From Lindgomyces ingoldianus (Eukaryota; Ascomycota; Dothideomycetes; Pleosporales; Lindgomycetaceae): a stretch of DNA of 64,000 nt. The translations under genes and the position numbers were made by a program. Location of the stretch: assembly GCF_010093535.1 (NCBI RefSeq), contig NW_022985168.1, forward strand, positions 411,727-475,726, given 5' to 3'. This document shows, one piece after another, positions 50,929 through 63,231 of this stretch; position 1 is the stretch's first letter, and each line of letters opens with the position of its first letter. The notes under the pieces were generated by a model. That model was not told the DNA's origin, made no database searches, and saw nothing but the letters and a program-made list of their open reading frames with translations.

Positions 50929-53900
50929 GATTGCTAGATGGGTATGTAAGATCAGCGTTGGGGAAGTTAGAATTCAATGCTAACCAAAATATGAGAGTCT
51001 TCGTGTCGAAATGGAAATCTGAGCCAATGGAAATCTGAGCCAATGGAAATCTGAGCCAATGGAAATCTGAGCCCGACGAAGAGTTATTTCTATGAAATAC
51101 TGGTGAAGTAGGTAGAGATTCCTCGGGAGCTTGAGGAGCTTAGGACAGGTTGACCACAATAGTGAGAGAAAAGTCGATCTTGCGGTTGAGTGAGGAGAGA
51201 AGGTTGAAGTGGTAGTTCAGAGTGGAGTGTAGAAGTAATAGAGAATTGGATAGAACTGAGGAGACTTGGGGAGACGTGAGGGGAAGTTGGAAAATCCGCC
51301 GTTGTTCTCAATTAGAAGGAAGTGGACGAGTAAGAGTTAGGGCGAGATAAAGGGAAAAGACTGTAAATGGCTATGGTGGGTCATGACTTACTAACCTTGA
51401 CGGGTTTACATAATGCGAAGAGCGCTCCTACAATAGGTTGAACTCGCCCTCATAAGTGAAAGCTAAGGAAATCTTGCCTCCTCCTCTTCGAAGAAAGGAG
51501 ATCCGCAAAAATACGAACAGGAGTGATCAATTACATTGCACGATCTAATTCTAGTGCTAGATGCGAAATGATTTTTTGGGCTCAGCGGCTTAGTTGTTTG
51601 CTGATCTATTGTAGCTGCCGATATTGTAAAATGTAGAAGCTTGAGCTAACTACACTTAGAATATTTTACAGAGGAACAGATCCCGTTCCATTTTCCCCGC
51701 ACAATGAGGAATATAGCCTTTGAATCCTGGTGAAAAGCAACGTAATATTCTAGCTTGCTCGCATATGGAGTACCAGTTCTCGAGTCACATTCTTCGTACT
51801 CAAGGGATGGAGAGGTCGGGTGTGTCCGAGACCGAGACGTGTGATCTTGGGCTAGATGAGCGATACTAGGGATTAGTGAACGTTCGATGCCGGAGTGACC
51901 AATCTTCCTTCTTGACGCCTCCCTGAGCCTTTATTGAAATATTTGGAAACTCCGTAGACTGGATATGAGAGACTGATTGAGGCTGGTGCTAGATAATCGC
52001 GTCCTCGCCTTACCCATTCACCGTGAGGACGACCTCGCGAAAGAAAAACCCAGTGTAAATATATCAGGCCAAAAATACCCCAATCATTAATTCAAACATC
52101 TCAAGTTTTCAATTCAGTGTAATTTCCTCGATTGTATTCGTAGAGATGCCCTAAGATGTGAAGCAGAGTGTTACCATTGTGGTGACTCCGCACATACGGG
52201 TAGAGGCATGAGTCTATTTGTTTGTCCGTGGTAGCGACAAGGCTAGCAACTCTATCCACGGTTGGAACGTATGACTGAAATTTTTTGTAGATTGTTAAAT
52301 CGAGACTTACGAAGTAAAGGATTAATTGGTAGTCAGATTCCTAAATGAAAACCTTGTCTATAGACCAGTCAGATCTAGAAATCTTTCGCAAAGACCGAGA
52401 TTGGAGGGCTTTGATTAACGTTAAGGCCGGTCAAATGTGTCATTTGATATTCAGCAGATATTTTACCCTATACAGGCATAACGTTGTCATACTCAATCTG
52501 GAGGTGTGAGTGCCGGTGGTAGGTTTTGTATCGCAAAAGGTAGGTAGGGGCTAAGGATAAGCGGTCTAAGTGGTGAGAGTCAAACTAGGTGAATGGAGCG
52601 AGAGGTTCGGCTTGAGGAGCTCGAGAACGCTACGAGGTGACTTCATAGTGTGCATAGAGGAGCCAGTCCTAATAGGTGACTAGTGCGTTGTATTGGTGCA
52701 GCATCACGTGTGGCATATTGCTGGCTCAGTATGCGGCAACACGTTTAGTCTAAGACATGTGGACTTTTCGAATGGACGAAGAGACACTAGCAGGATTTGG
52801 CTGGCAGGGATGTCGCTGTCTTGCAGGATGGACATTAGCCACAACCTTTCATATATTACCCCATGTCGCTTAAGAGACTATCGGTGAGGGATCAGGTCGC
52901 CTTGGTCCCCGCGATTGTAGTGAAGCCCCCAAGCCTCTGAAGTGTATTGAGCAACGTTTCGAAATCGATTTGTCCATACGACAGTTCCAAAGCTGAAAAT
53001 GTGTTACCCTCGAGACTTTACCGAAGACCCAGGTTTGCCGCACGATTTTGGGAGCGAAAATTTCGGAACCTCGACAGGGAGATGTCGAATGGATACGGTC
53101 CAACATCGAGCAATCGGGTGGCCTTGAGATTTTGGGAAATGGGGCTGCCCGCTAGTTGACTCAAGAACTATTGTAGGCTATGGAGGATGGATGGGGTTTA
53201 GCGTGTTTACTTTTGATTTTAATAGGGGAGAGCCACCATGGGAGATCGCGAAATGAGAAGGGCGGTGTAGGATTGTACATGAAAATTTAGGTTCCCCCCT
53301 TACTACTCGTGGTCTAGATGGAGAGGTTTTGCTTCAAGCAGTAGTTAAGCATGCTCTAGTGATATATTTCCCCATAACAAAATCCCTCTAGTGAATTGAC
53401 GGAGGATTCCTCAGACGGCGGAAGTTTAATCGGGAAGCAGAACAAGCGTTCAAGCAAAGAGAACCAGCTGATTGACATGGCCACTGGCAGCTCAAGCACG
53501 AATCCCCAGCGAGGGTACCTGATCGTGAATTTCGAATCGACGGAAAAAGCCGTGGCTGTGCTACATGAGGCAAATGCCATGCGGCCTGGTACTGAGCAGA
53601 GCTCGGCGGGGAGATAGATGGCCACGGCGGCCAAAGCGCGGACATCAATCCCCTTCACATGGCGACGATGGACAGTGAATGTCTGAGAGCCGATCGGACG
53701 CACTGTTCCCGTAAGCGAAGATGGCCATGGTGACATGAAGATGATGTCGTGTGGGGGCTATTGATATCGATAGCGAAGCGAACCACAGCATCGGGTCTTC
53801 CTGTGGGTGGTTCGGGAAGGCGTTCCACAGCACACGCCCAAGCGCCCCTGCCCTAGCCCCTGCCTATGCGGGCTGGCCTCTTTCAGGGTTAGCGCCTTCC

Positions 53901-54080
53901 TGCACAGTCTCTTATGTTCTGGCCATATGGGGCACTGTGCTTCCATTACCTGCCAGGGGCTCTTGCCTCACTGAAGAATCAGCCCACTTTCTATTCTCCC
54001 CCGCCGCTGCTCCCGTCGACTTATCAGAAAGCTTAGTTTCCCGTTTCCTGGACAGACGCCTTGTGCTTCGGCCCGTCAGA
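50929..54080. other. 3.1-kb divergent gene-free region
   Basis: Between the BTB-like gene (-) and hybrid histidine kinase 1 (+). Open stretches are short and without motifs; the largest pair (53356-53736 minus, 53396-53617 plus) overlap each other and match nothing I know. The right third (53.7-54.08 kb) is in the kinase frame but has no ATG before 54081 and is probably its leader. Confidence 0.5.
51010..51073. repeat. 16-bp tandem repeat, four perfect copies
   Basis: AATGGAAATCTGAGCC is repeated four times without change, 82 bp upstream of the start codon of the minus-strand BTB-like gene. It lies in its presumed promoter or 5' leader. The copies have no spacers, so it is not a CRISPR-like array. 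Confidence 0.9.
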
Positions 54081-56386
54081 ATGGCCTCGCTGGGCCGCAC
54101 TCAACCTCCACAGCAAGCACACACACCCACATGCCCATCTCCTCTACTCTCCCTTAACACAACCCCTAGTGACGGCCAACCATCTTCTTCCCAGCTGTCG
54201 CAGCTGTTGCAGCCGCTGCATTCGTTACAGTCAGCTAAATACGGCGTCAAGCTGGAGGACAGCTTTGCACATGATATATTCTGTCGCACACTCGTTCCTT
54301 CCCTCTGGCTCGATTCGTCTCTTGTTGTTTGCCAAGTATCAGACAGCTTCCTAGAAGTCTCTGGCGGTTGCCGGCGCGAGCAGGTTGTCGGTCTGCATAC
54401 CGATGATCTCTTTGGCCAAAGGGTGATTATTCCTTCACTCGGCTCGGCTCGCGAGGCTATTCGGTCCGCCCAGGAACTCAAGAAACCATACGAGGTCGAG
54501 GACGTCCAGCCCGACGGAAAGACTATCTGGACCATCCGGGCAGTGCCCATCTACCGCCATGATCAGTTGCGCTACGTTCAAATGGAACTCAAGGACACCA
54601 CCGCAGAGCATCAGAGGTATCTAGATCTCGAAGAGCGCGTCTCGATTAATGAGACATTCCGCATCCTGGTTGAAACTGTCAAGGACTATGCCATATTCAT
54701 GCTTGATCCTCACGGCAACGTCGCCACCTGGAATCAAGGAGCTCAGACGTTTAAAGGCTACGCGAAAGAGGAAATTGTTGGAAAGCACTTTTCTAGCTTT
54801 TATAGCCAAGAAGACTGCGATAACGGCAAGCCCGCAATGGAGCTAGAGACAGCTCTGCGCGATGGCCGGGTGGAAGATGAAGGTTGGCGCTACCGCAAAG
54901 ATGGTACCAGGTTCTGGTATTTTCGCCCTGAGCCCTTCTCCTGACCTGTATTGACTTTATAGGGCAAACGTTGTCATCACCCCCGTGTATCGGGAGGGGA
55001 CCCTCATTGGGTTCGGCAAGGTCACTCGCGATCTGACAGAGCGAAGGGCAGCTGAAGCCCGCCTCATCACTGCGTATGAGGAAGCTTCTAAATTAAAGTC
55101 TGAATTTCTGGCTAACATGAGTCATGAAATTCGTACTCCTATGCACGGTAAAATCCAAGCCCCACGACGTCTACCACAGACATTCATGATTCCTAGGCAT
55201 GTTATCAGCTCTGACCCTGCTCTTGGACACCTCTCTGGACCCTAATCAACTCGACCTAGCACGAATCATTGAAGAGTCTGGTAGTGTATTGCTTCAGGTT
55301 ATTAATGACATCCTCGACTATTCGAAACTAGCTAGCGGATGTTTTTCAATCAGTTCTGACATCATCAGCGTATCTGATATTATCCAATCGGTGTTCCGAA
55401 GTTACCAGAAGAGCGAGCCTCCGACAATTAGGCTTGAGATTAAACTTGATCCCAAACTTCCTAAAGCAGCGGAAGGTGACAGTCTTCGATATCGCCAGAT
55501 CGTGCAAAATTTGATGTCAAACGCTACGAAATTCACCGACGAAGGATATGTTCGCGTAAATGCAAATTTGCAAGAAGAAAATGAAGATTCTTATCTAATA
55601 CTCACAGAGGTCATCGACACTGGGATCGGCGTGCTAGATGGATCCCTCGGTTCTCTCTTCATACCGTTTACACAATTCGACAACTCAGCGACAAAACGAT
55701 ACAAAGGAACTGGCTTGGGACTATCGATTTGCAAAGGCTTTGCGGAGCTTATGGGTGGAAATATCGGCTTCCGCCCAAATGCTGACCATCGGGGAAGCAT
55801 CTTTTGGTTTACCGCGAGATTAAAAAAAGTCAAACTCAAGCATATCAGTGTCTCGCAAGGCAATTACGAAGTCACGGCTATCAACTCATCGAACTCTCCA
55901 TTAGAGGACATGAAACTAGCAGCCGTTAAGAGAAGAGTCCTACTAGCAGAAGACAATCAGATCAACCAAAAGGTCATGCTCAAAATGCTAGCCGGCCTGG
56001 GATTTGATAACATCGATCTCGCCGCTGATGGAAGAGAAGCTGTTAACATGGCGGCAAAGCTTCCGCCCCCTTATGATGTTATCCTGATGGATATCAATAT
56101 GCCAATTCTTGATGGAGTTGGCGCTACCAGGGAGATCCGAAACGCTGGCGTCTGGACTCCAATCGTTGCAATGACTGCCAATGCACTCAAAGGCCAGGCC
56201 GAATTGTATATCGCAAAGGGAATGAATGACTACATCTCAAAGCCCGTGGATCGAAATCTCCTGGTCAAGGCCTTATTGAATTGTTTGAAGCATCATGGAC
56301 CAGATCAATGGCCGGCGCCTCTTGCGCTTTCCTTGAGCGGAATTGATCTAACAGAGCCATCCACTGCTCTCAACCCCACCGAGTAG
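54081..56386 (+). CDS. Hybrid sensor histidine kinase 1 (PAS-PAS-HK-REC)
   Basis: Exons 54081-54916, 54963-55147 and 55197-56386 give 736 residues. Order: PAS-like region about 50-175 ([20 protein letters not shown]), second PAS about 190-305 ([35 protein letters not shown]), HisKA with phosphoacceptor His333 in [11 protein letters not shown], HATPase with N box [11 protein letters not shown]1 DTGIGV, F box FIPFTQFD and G2 [10 protein letters not shown], then a receiver domain with [10 protein letters not shown], phosphoacceptor Asp639 in LMDINMP, and Lys in YISKPV. All key residues are present, so it should be active. It has no membrane segment and is presumably a cytosolic sensor feeding the Ypd1-Ssk1/Skn7 relay. 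The ligand cannot be told. The PAS domains lack the NCRFLQ flavin motif of LOV domains. Confidence 0.9.
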
Positions 56387-58625
56387 ACATTAATGACGGC
56401 ACAAAACGTGCGACCTGTAGTAGGCTCTACCGAGGGTTAATATCTCATTTTAGAGTCTTGAAGCCACAGCCGACCGAATTAACGTGCCACTCTGTAATCC
56501 TTCCCTCTGGTATTTAGTGATCACGATTTCTCAGAAAGAGGCTTCTAGTTTAAGCATCATTCTTGCGTAAATTTGGAGAGCGGGCGTTTTGGCAAGGACA
56601 TTTTGGAAAGGGATGATACCAGGATACACAAATACCCCCGGTCGTGTTTAGTTCGACTCTTTTATTAGACGTAGAGTTTAACATATTGAATCGTTAGAAA
56701 GGAAGGGTGGTTACTATCACTTAGCTGGACTCTAGGCCTTTAAATCCAAAGATGCTAATTGCTGTTTGAGGCAGTTTTTGGTTTGTTCGGGTTAGTCTTG
56801 GCCAAGGGTGGATGAATTATATGTTGTTGCTTTCCCTGCCCCCAATTCGCCTGTCATGAATTGGTATCTTCTGTAATGGTTTGCTTAACTACTGAGGGGA
56901 CGACAGACCCAGATTCTGGTTGCTTGCAAGAAAAGCCACGGCTAAGCGATGGGTGTGAACCTCTTCAGGCCATCTCCGCTCGAAAAGCTTATTTCTATTT
57001 CTCTCTCTCCTTCTATCCACTGATTTCCGACTCCACAACAGCCCCCTTGGCCTACTTCGCAATGGTAATACTAGAATCTCTAGCTGGAGTAGATCCTCCT
57101 CGCCGCCACAAGCTTCAATGGAGGGCTAGACATCGACCTCTCGCAGCCAGATAGAATTCCGTACCAACAAAAAGGCAGGCGGCTCGTTCAAGTCTGCGCA
57201 CGTGCATACTCAGACGATGAAGGCTTTACATTGTTGTCGGTATTCGAGATCATAAAGGGTTGACAAGAGAAACATTAAGAACTATCAAGCATGATCGAGA
57301 TGCTTTCTCGGCAATAGTAGCCACTCACCGGCGGCTTCGCCCTTGGTATACTAGAATCCTCTCTCTGAAGACACTGTCCGGGTGCTGGGCATATAATGGC
57401 ATCGGCAAACCAGAAAAGTGGTGCAGCGACTCGATATCTCCGAAGTTAATATATGAAAAGCAAGTTGTCTAACTCTCGAACAGGCATTTGTACACAATTA
57501 TCAGGAGCAATCAGCAGAGCCATTAACGGGATCCGTATGCCTTAAGAGAGAATTGCAAATCTAGAGCATGTAGGTGAGGATGACGACATTTCACGTATGA
57601 TGAACTTGTTTCCCTTCACTGGCCTTCCCCGTTGTTTTAACGAATGTCTTTGGATATCCGGCGAAAAGTATGCGAGTGCTGATAAGCTTACAAAGCTTAC
57701 ACTTCAAAATCTTCAATATCACGACATCGAGACTCTCTTGGTGACCTCTCAGCACAATTCTGCGGAGCTGAACTCAAAATGTACGTACTGTATGGCCATT
57801 TCTATAAATTCCCCTTGTATGCTTTTCTCGTTAGTCTTCGTTTTCTTGCCACTTGGTTGCAAGGCGACGCACGCAGAGAGTATCGAAATCACAATGAAGT
57901 TCTTCCGCATAAATCATGCCCGGAATGTCCTACCTATTGTTCCTGCCGTTTCAGGAGTTGCCTTCTGGCGTACAGTCTCGAAATATTTCTCTAAGATCTC
58001 ACCGGTGTGGAACCTCGTTAACTACAAGCGCTTGTTAGAGAAGCTCTCAACTCGCCGTCAATTCATGGAAGTGGTATTCAATGAAGACCTTGAGGGGCAT
58101 TCTCGTGGTGAGATCTTCTCACATTATTAGCCTCATAAATACACCCTACATAGTTGCAGTATTACCGAAAGCCATCGCTAGTATAACTCCCATCCATGAC
58201 CATCTATTCGTTCTACAGCGGAACAAGGCCGATAAGAATCAAGCATTCGCCAGCCTGAAGTTGCAGAGATGCTGAAAGTGTCTCTGGATTCTGTAATATT
58301 AATCTGCGGACGGTCATGTATGAACAAATTGACGGGAACAAGCTGTTCTCAAAGCGGTACTCGCAGGAGAAGATCGCAGACTTGATTAAAAGGAGCATTC
58401 ATTTAATACCTAGTAACAATTCTCGACAGAGCCTGACGGGAATGGATCGTAGCAGTTGATCAAACTAGAGCAACTTGTGACGGGCCCTCTGGGGAGGGGT
58501 GTTTCTGTGACCTGGATGAGGACGAAGCTCAATATGTAATAGCTTTCAAAACCTCACCTCTTTCAATACTGATCTGCATTCCTGTCTCACAAAGAACCCT
58601 TCCTTTCCATCTCTTGACTTTGCGC
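56387..58625. other. Intergenic stretch with a decayed gene
   Basis: 2.2 kb between hybrid histidine kinase 1 (+) and the 3' end of the SDR gene (-). The part from about 57.1 to 58.1 kb shows protein-like stretches broken by stops and frame changes (see the separate entry). The rest appears to be non-coding. Confidence 0.45.
57090..58130 (+). pseudogene. Possible gene remnant, unknown family
   Basis: Protein-like stretches occur in changing frames on the plus strand: RRLVQVCARAYSDDEGFTLL near 57180, LRTIKHDRDAFSAIVATHRR near 57270, then an open 177-codon stretch (57597-58130) with GLPRCFNECLWISGEKYAS and LTLQNLQYHDIETLLVTS. Stops and frame changes between them are not removed by convincing introns. 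I do not recognise the family. It may be a decayed gene or a rapidly evolving gene whose introns I failed to resolve. Confidence 0.3.
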
Positions 58626-59450
58626 CTACTTACTCGTCGTACTACTCATCTTTATACCCCCATCAATCTCCACAACAGCGCCATTCATATACCTACTTGC
58701 TTCCCCGAACAAAAAAGCCACCACATCCGCTACCTCTTCCGGAGTTCCCAACCGCCCCAATGCATTCCCATTCTTCATCCTCTCCACCGCCTCCCCACCC
58801 TTGACAATTCCCGCATTTGTCGGCGTATCAATATACCCCGGTGCCACAATATTCGTCCTAATCCCCTTAGGCCCCAACTCCAGCGCCATACATTTCGAAA
58901 AACCAATTACCGCGAATTTGGTGGCACAATAAATCGCCTGTTGCGCCGACCCACGGATTCCAGAGATAGACGACACATTCACAAAACTTGCACCATCTTT
59001 CAAATATGGAATACACGCTTTCGTGACATTATACACGCCCTTTAAATTCGTATTAACGAGTTTATCCCAGTACTCCTCTGTCGTATCCTCCAGCGGATAA
59101 GATGTAGGATTGACGCCGGCGCAATTGAACACATGGTCGATTTTGCCGAATTTGTCAATAGTCGAGGATACGAATTTAGAGACTTCTTGCGAGGAGGAGA
59201 CGTCGACGTCGTCGAGGTGTTTGGGCACTGAAGGACAGGATTTCGAGACGTTTGAGAGGCTGTCGTAGTTTATGTCGCAGAGGGCGAGGGAGGCACCCAG
59301 CGAGGCCATTTTGATTGTTGTTGCGCGGCTGGAGAGCCAGAGAGTGTTAGGCTATAAAGGTGTGCAAGTTTGGGGGAGAGGATTACCGCACCCAATTCCG
59401 CTGCCAGCGCCGGTTATGAGGACGACTTTGTCTTGGAATTCGAGGGCCAT
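58626..59450 (-). CDS. Short-chain dehydrogenase/reductase
   Basis: Exons 59450-59392 and 59328-58626 give 253 residues, the classical SDR length. The dinucleotide loop is TGAGSGIGR (residues 13-21), split by the intron. ALCDINYD with the acidic end of strand 2 suggests NAD(H) preference; FNCAGV is the NNAG-type motif. Catalytic residues are Ser in NVSSISG, Tyr and Lys in YCATK, and the PG motif is VAPGYIDTPT. The C-terminus AVVEIDGGIKM is typical of the 3-oxoacyl-ACP-reductase-like group. The enzyme is soluble and probably cytosolic. The substrate cannot be inferred: no biosynthetic genes lie beside it. Confidence 0.9.
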
Positions 59451-59830
59451 TTGGATGGGATTGATCTTGATATGTGGAATTAAGGGAATTAGGGCTTTTG
59501 TAAGGCAATTGAGTTTGTGAAAAATGTTTGCACGTAAAGGGCTTGAAAGGTATAGTTGTACGAAGTGGAGAAGTGGGGTTGAAGTGGGATGTTTCCACGC
59601 GAGTCGTGCTATGGTTATTTATCATGATAGCCTGAATCAGTATGCAGCACAGTCGAAGCACGTTGAGTTGAATTTTCTCGACAGCTTTGGAACTTTAGAA
59701 GTGAGTATTGGTCTATTATATACATAAGTATTACAAAACTGATGGTTTGTTTATCGGTCGCCATGTCATCGTCTGCCTTCTCATCTGTCAAACAGAAACA
59801 CCATGCAATACCTCAGCCAGTCCAAGGCAC
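59451..59830. other. Intergenic region
   Basis: About 380 bp upstream of the SDR gene and downstream of hybrid kinase 2 (both minus strand). No gene seen. Confidence 0.4.
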
Positions 59831-62780
59831 TTATCCAGCTGGTAGAAGCTTCCTGATCTTGGCCACCAAGTCATCCACCTTGAAAGGTTTACTTATGATT
59901 GCATCCATCCCAGCATCCATCATTGACTTCATCTGTCCCTCCCGTACGTTCGCTGACACTCCGAGTATCAGACTTCTTCCCGCATTGGCCTTTTCCTGGA
60001 GCTCTCGAATCTCAATGGTAGCTGTATTACCGTCTTTAATTGGCATCTCTTGGTCCATAAGTATGCAGTCAAAGTAATTGTGAGCCGTTTCTTTGTCCGA
60101 GACAGCCTTCCCTCTCGTTTCAACGGCATTGATGGCTTCCTGTCCGTTGTTCGCAACGAAAACCTCGAATCCGCGGAATTGCAGTTGACGCCGCAAGACT
60201 TTTTGATTTATGAGGTTGTCCTCGACAAGGAGAAGAACAGGGTGGCTATCGGATGAGTGATTGTTCTGAATCCTTCCAATGATTTCTGCGCCCCGTGCTT
60301 GTCGCTTTGTTTCTCCCTCCTCGAGATCTGGAAGCTTGTTCTCGATCGCGCTTGTAGTTGACGAACCTTTCGTTTTGATATTCTCCGCGATAGGCTGGTT
60401 CTCGCGATATCGCTCAGCTTCGCTTGCTTGTGGATGGGCTTCTCCCCGATATTCTGTCGGTGGGTCTTTCAGAGAATTATCTACTTCATCTGTGTCAATA
60501 CCACGGTGGCTTGACAGAGTTGCCATGTTCCTGAGCTTCGGTCGTTCATTCGGACTCTCCTTGATCCCCACCAAAACAGAATTTGAGCGACTATAAGACG
60601 GTCTTGGTGATTGCATGGGCATGTTTGAGGCTTCCGAGCTGGTCCTGCTGCCGAATGGTGGCCTTCCACTTTCTCTTGTTCCATTGGAGCGGCGGACCTT
60701 GAAGAAGAAACCAAATGTAGAGCCTTCACCCTCTTTGGAGCTCACTCCGATGTCTCCACCATGTAATTGACATACTAATAGACCACTGTCAGTCACTTTA
60801 TGTAGTTAAACAGAACTGATACTCACATTTGCGCGATATGAATAGACCTAGTCCAGATCCACCATATTTCTCCTGAGTCTTGGGCGTAGCTTGTCTGGAA
60901 TTGAGAATATTAGCCTGTATCTAAAGATCACCCTGGCGGTTGGTGTATACCTAAACCGTTCGAACAGTTTCGCCTGACCCTCGGCACTTATGCCAATGCC
61001 CGTGTCTTTCACAGCTATCATGAGATAAAACGTCGGTCCATATCCCCATTCAGCTGTCATTGTTGAGTCTATACGAAAGACATTCTCATCTTCGCTGAAG
61101 AATATAACATTGGGGGGGTAAGATGATGGTCGCTCTATCGATGCTCCCATGGAAACTGTGATGTTCCGCTCACCGTCCTTCTTTGCCGTGAACTTTATTG
61201 CATTTGTGATCAAATTTACGAGAACTAGGTGATGTTAACAAAAAATCAAAAATCAAGTAAGGATATGAATCTACCTTGCTGCATTCTGTTCAGGTCGGCA
61301 ACGACATGGTCGACTTTATACCCATCATAGGACACGTCCATGGCATAATGAAACTTGATATTCTTTGCCTTGAATTCGGAATGGAACACCTTGAGCGCCT
61401 TGGAGAAATCCCACTTAGGACGAATTTCTAAGGAAGAGTTAGACTGCTGCCTGTAAAGCTGGAAATTACAGTTGGAGGATAAGGAACTTGCCTCTTGGCA
61501 CCAGAGTGAGCATCATAGAGTCAAGCTTCGAGAAAGATAGTATGTCATCAACTAGAACATTTTGGTGTGAGACACAGAGAAGTATCGTATCCGCAGCGTC
61601 CAGAATATCCGCGACTTTGTCGGAGACATCGTCACGATTGGCCCTAATATCTCTTGCTATATCTTTAACCTCTTCAGCTAGATGTAATACGGCACTAAGG
61701 GGATTTCGAATTTCGTGGGACACCATGTCGATGAAGCGTTCCTGCTGTTCTTTTCGTTCTTGGGCTTCGATAGCAGTCCTCTCCTGGGTAATTTGAGCAC
61801 GTTTGATTTCCGTAATGTCCACCACTGCGCAGATAAAGCCGGCTTCGGGATCCTCATTCAATGGTTTTAGCAGGAAGAGCCTCCACTCCTCATCATCAAT
61901 CGAAGAGTTGCCAGTACATCTAAACTCGACCCTCAATTCTTGGCGGGAGGAAAAAGCTCTACGATACGCATCCATGACCCACTCATAATCTCTTGGGTCA
62001 ATGCTTTCTGGCCAAGCGCGGAACTCTTTCGAAGATCGATTCGTCGTGAGCTTAAAGAAACCATCGTTCACGAAGACAGCCTCGGCGCCGCTGTCGAGAA
62101 TTGCCAGCCCGTTTGGCACTAGCTCTGCAAACAATGAAAACAGCTTTGTCTGTTTGGAATCGGCTTGTGGTTCCCCATGTGTCTGCTGGGCGCCCTCTTG
62201 CTTCGTTTGCCGCGCAGGATGCTCACGATGCATCTTATCTAACCCAGCCATTGGCAGATATCTCTCCACAGTTGGCGAGTGCAATATCTGTGCATATGCT
62301 CCCTGGCGGACGCCATTGTCATCTAGTATTGTGCTCAACAGAATTACTGAGTCCGCCCCACACTCTGGGGTGTCCCTGAGGAAGAACTTGCACGCTGGAA
62401 GAGCATTAGATTAATCTGGAGAAGATTAGGATAGAGCAAGTAAGCTTACCTACCTTGACCGTGCGGCCACGGACTGCAGCATTGAGGGCACTGAGGGCCT
62501 CTCCAGAGTAGCTATCGTGCGCTCGCGCTCCTTGGCCACCAAAGTTTCGGGTGACTTTGCCCCAAGCTAGATTATGTATGATTGCGAGATCATTCCCCCA
62601 GAATATGGCGGTGCAGTGAGGGATGGGGAGGATACATGAAAACACGAGACTTCTGAGGGCTAATGGCCATGAGTCCCGCGGTCCAAGTGGTGTTTGGGAC
62701 CAATCAGTACGCTCAAGGTACTCTAGATTGAGGTCAAAGATAGGTAGACCAGCGGCCGTGAGTTTGTCGAGATTCTCCAT
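59831..62780 (-). CDS. Hybrid sensor histidine kinase 2, GC-AG intron
   Basis: Six exons (62780-62450, 62394-61492, 61427-61275, 61224-60951, 60894-60827, 60774-59831) give 890 residues. The N-terminal part (EYLERTDWSQTPLGPRDSWP, TAIFWGNDLAIIHN) is a PAS-like region common in fungal hybrid kinases; a second PAS lies at about 185-310 (VPNGLAILDSGAEAVFVNDG). HisKA carries His337 in MVSHEIRNPLSA; the HATPase has VNLITNAIKFT, DTGIGIS and GGSGLGLFISRKLCQLHGG; the receiver has LLVEDNLINQK, Asp817 in LMDQEMP and SKPF. All relay residues are intact. Intron 2 (61491-61428) uses a GC donor (AGAG|GCAAGT), which restores VPREIRPKWDFSKAL. The N-terminal half differs completely from kinase 1, so the two are not a recent tandem copy. 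Confidence 0.9.
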
Positions 62781-63231
62781 GGCTCTGTGAAAGAGCGCTG
62801 GTCGCACATTGCTTGCTGAAGAAGTTGTTGAAAGCTACTATTTTGGCGAGTATGGGAGAAAGACTGACGTCATATGCCATAGACGTTGACAACTCATCCC
62901 TGCTCCCTCCCTGCATGAGCCGCTACGAGTACATATCTAGGCCATGGCCCTGGCCGCTTGGCCCTCGAGGATGGTCGTCGCACGCCACTTAAAGGCACCA
63001 TTTGGCGCTCGGATGGCAATATCACGAGGCCCTGGAAGGCCGTTTTCTTAGGCTGCACCCTTTCGGAGGATCTCCGTTACCCTTGTCGCGGGCGTGAATG
63101 GGTCCCGGACGTAACCGGCGATATCTATGGATTGGTGGGGCTTGCTCCGACCACTAGTCTCCTCCCTCAGCTTCAACAACTCACCCCTTCCCACTCTTCA
63201 AGGTCACACCAGGTCCATCCCCAAATTCATC
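62781..63231. promoter_or_regulatory. Divergent region before the F-box gene
   Basis: 451 bp between the start of hybrid kinase 2 (-) and the F-box gene (+). The kinase could have a further 5' exon here (an in-frame ATG exists at 62807), but none is required. Confidence 0.4.

Noticed and set aside
51010..51073. CRISPR-like array
   Set aside because: The four repeats abut with no spacers, and the genome is eukaryotic.
53356..53736. 126-codon open frame upstream of kinase 1
   Set aside because: Overlaps open frames on the other strand, and no motif supports either.
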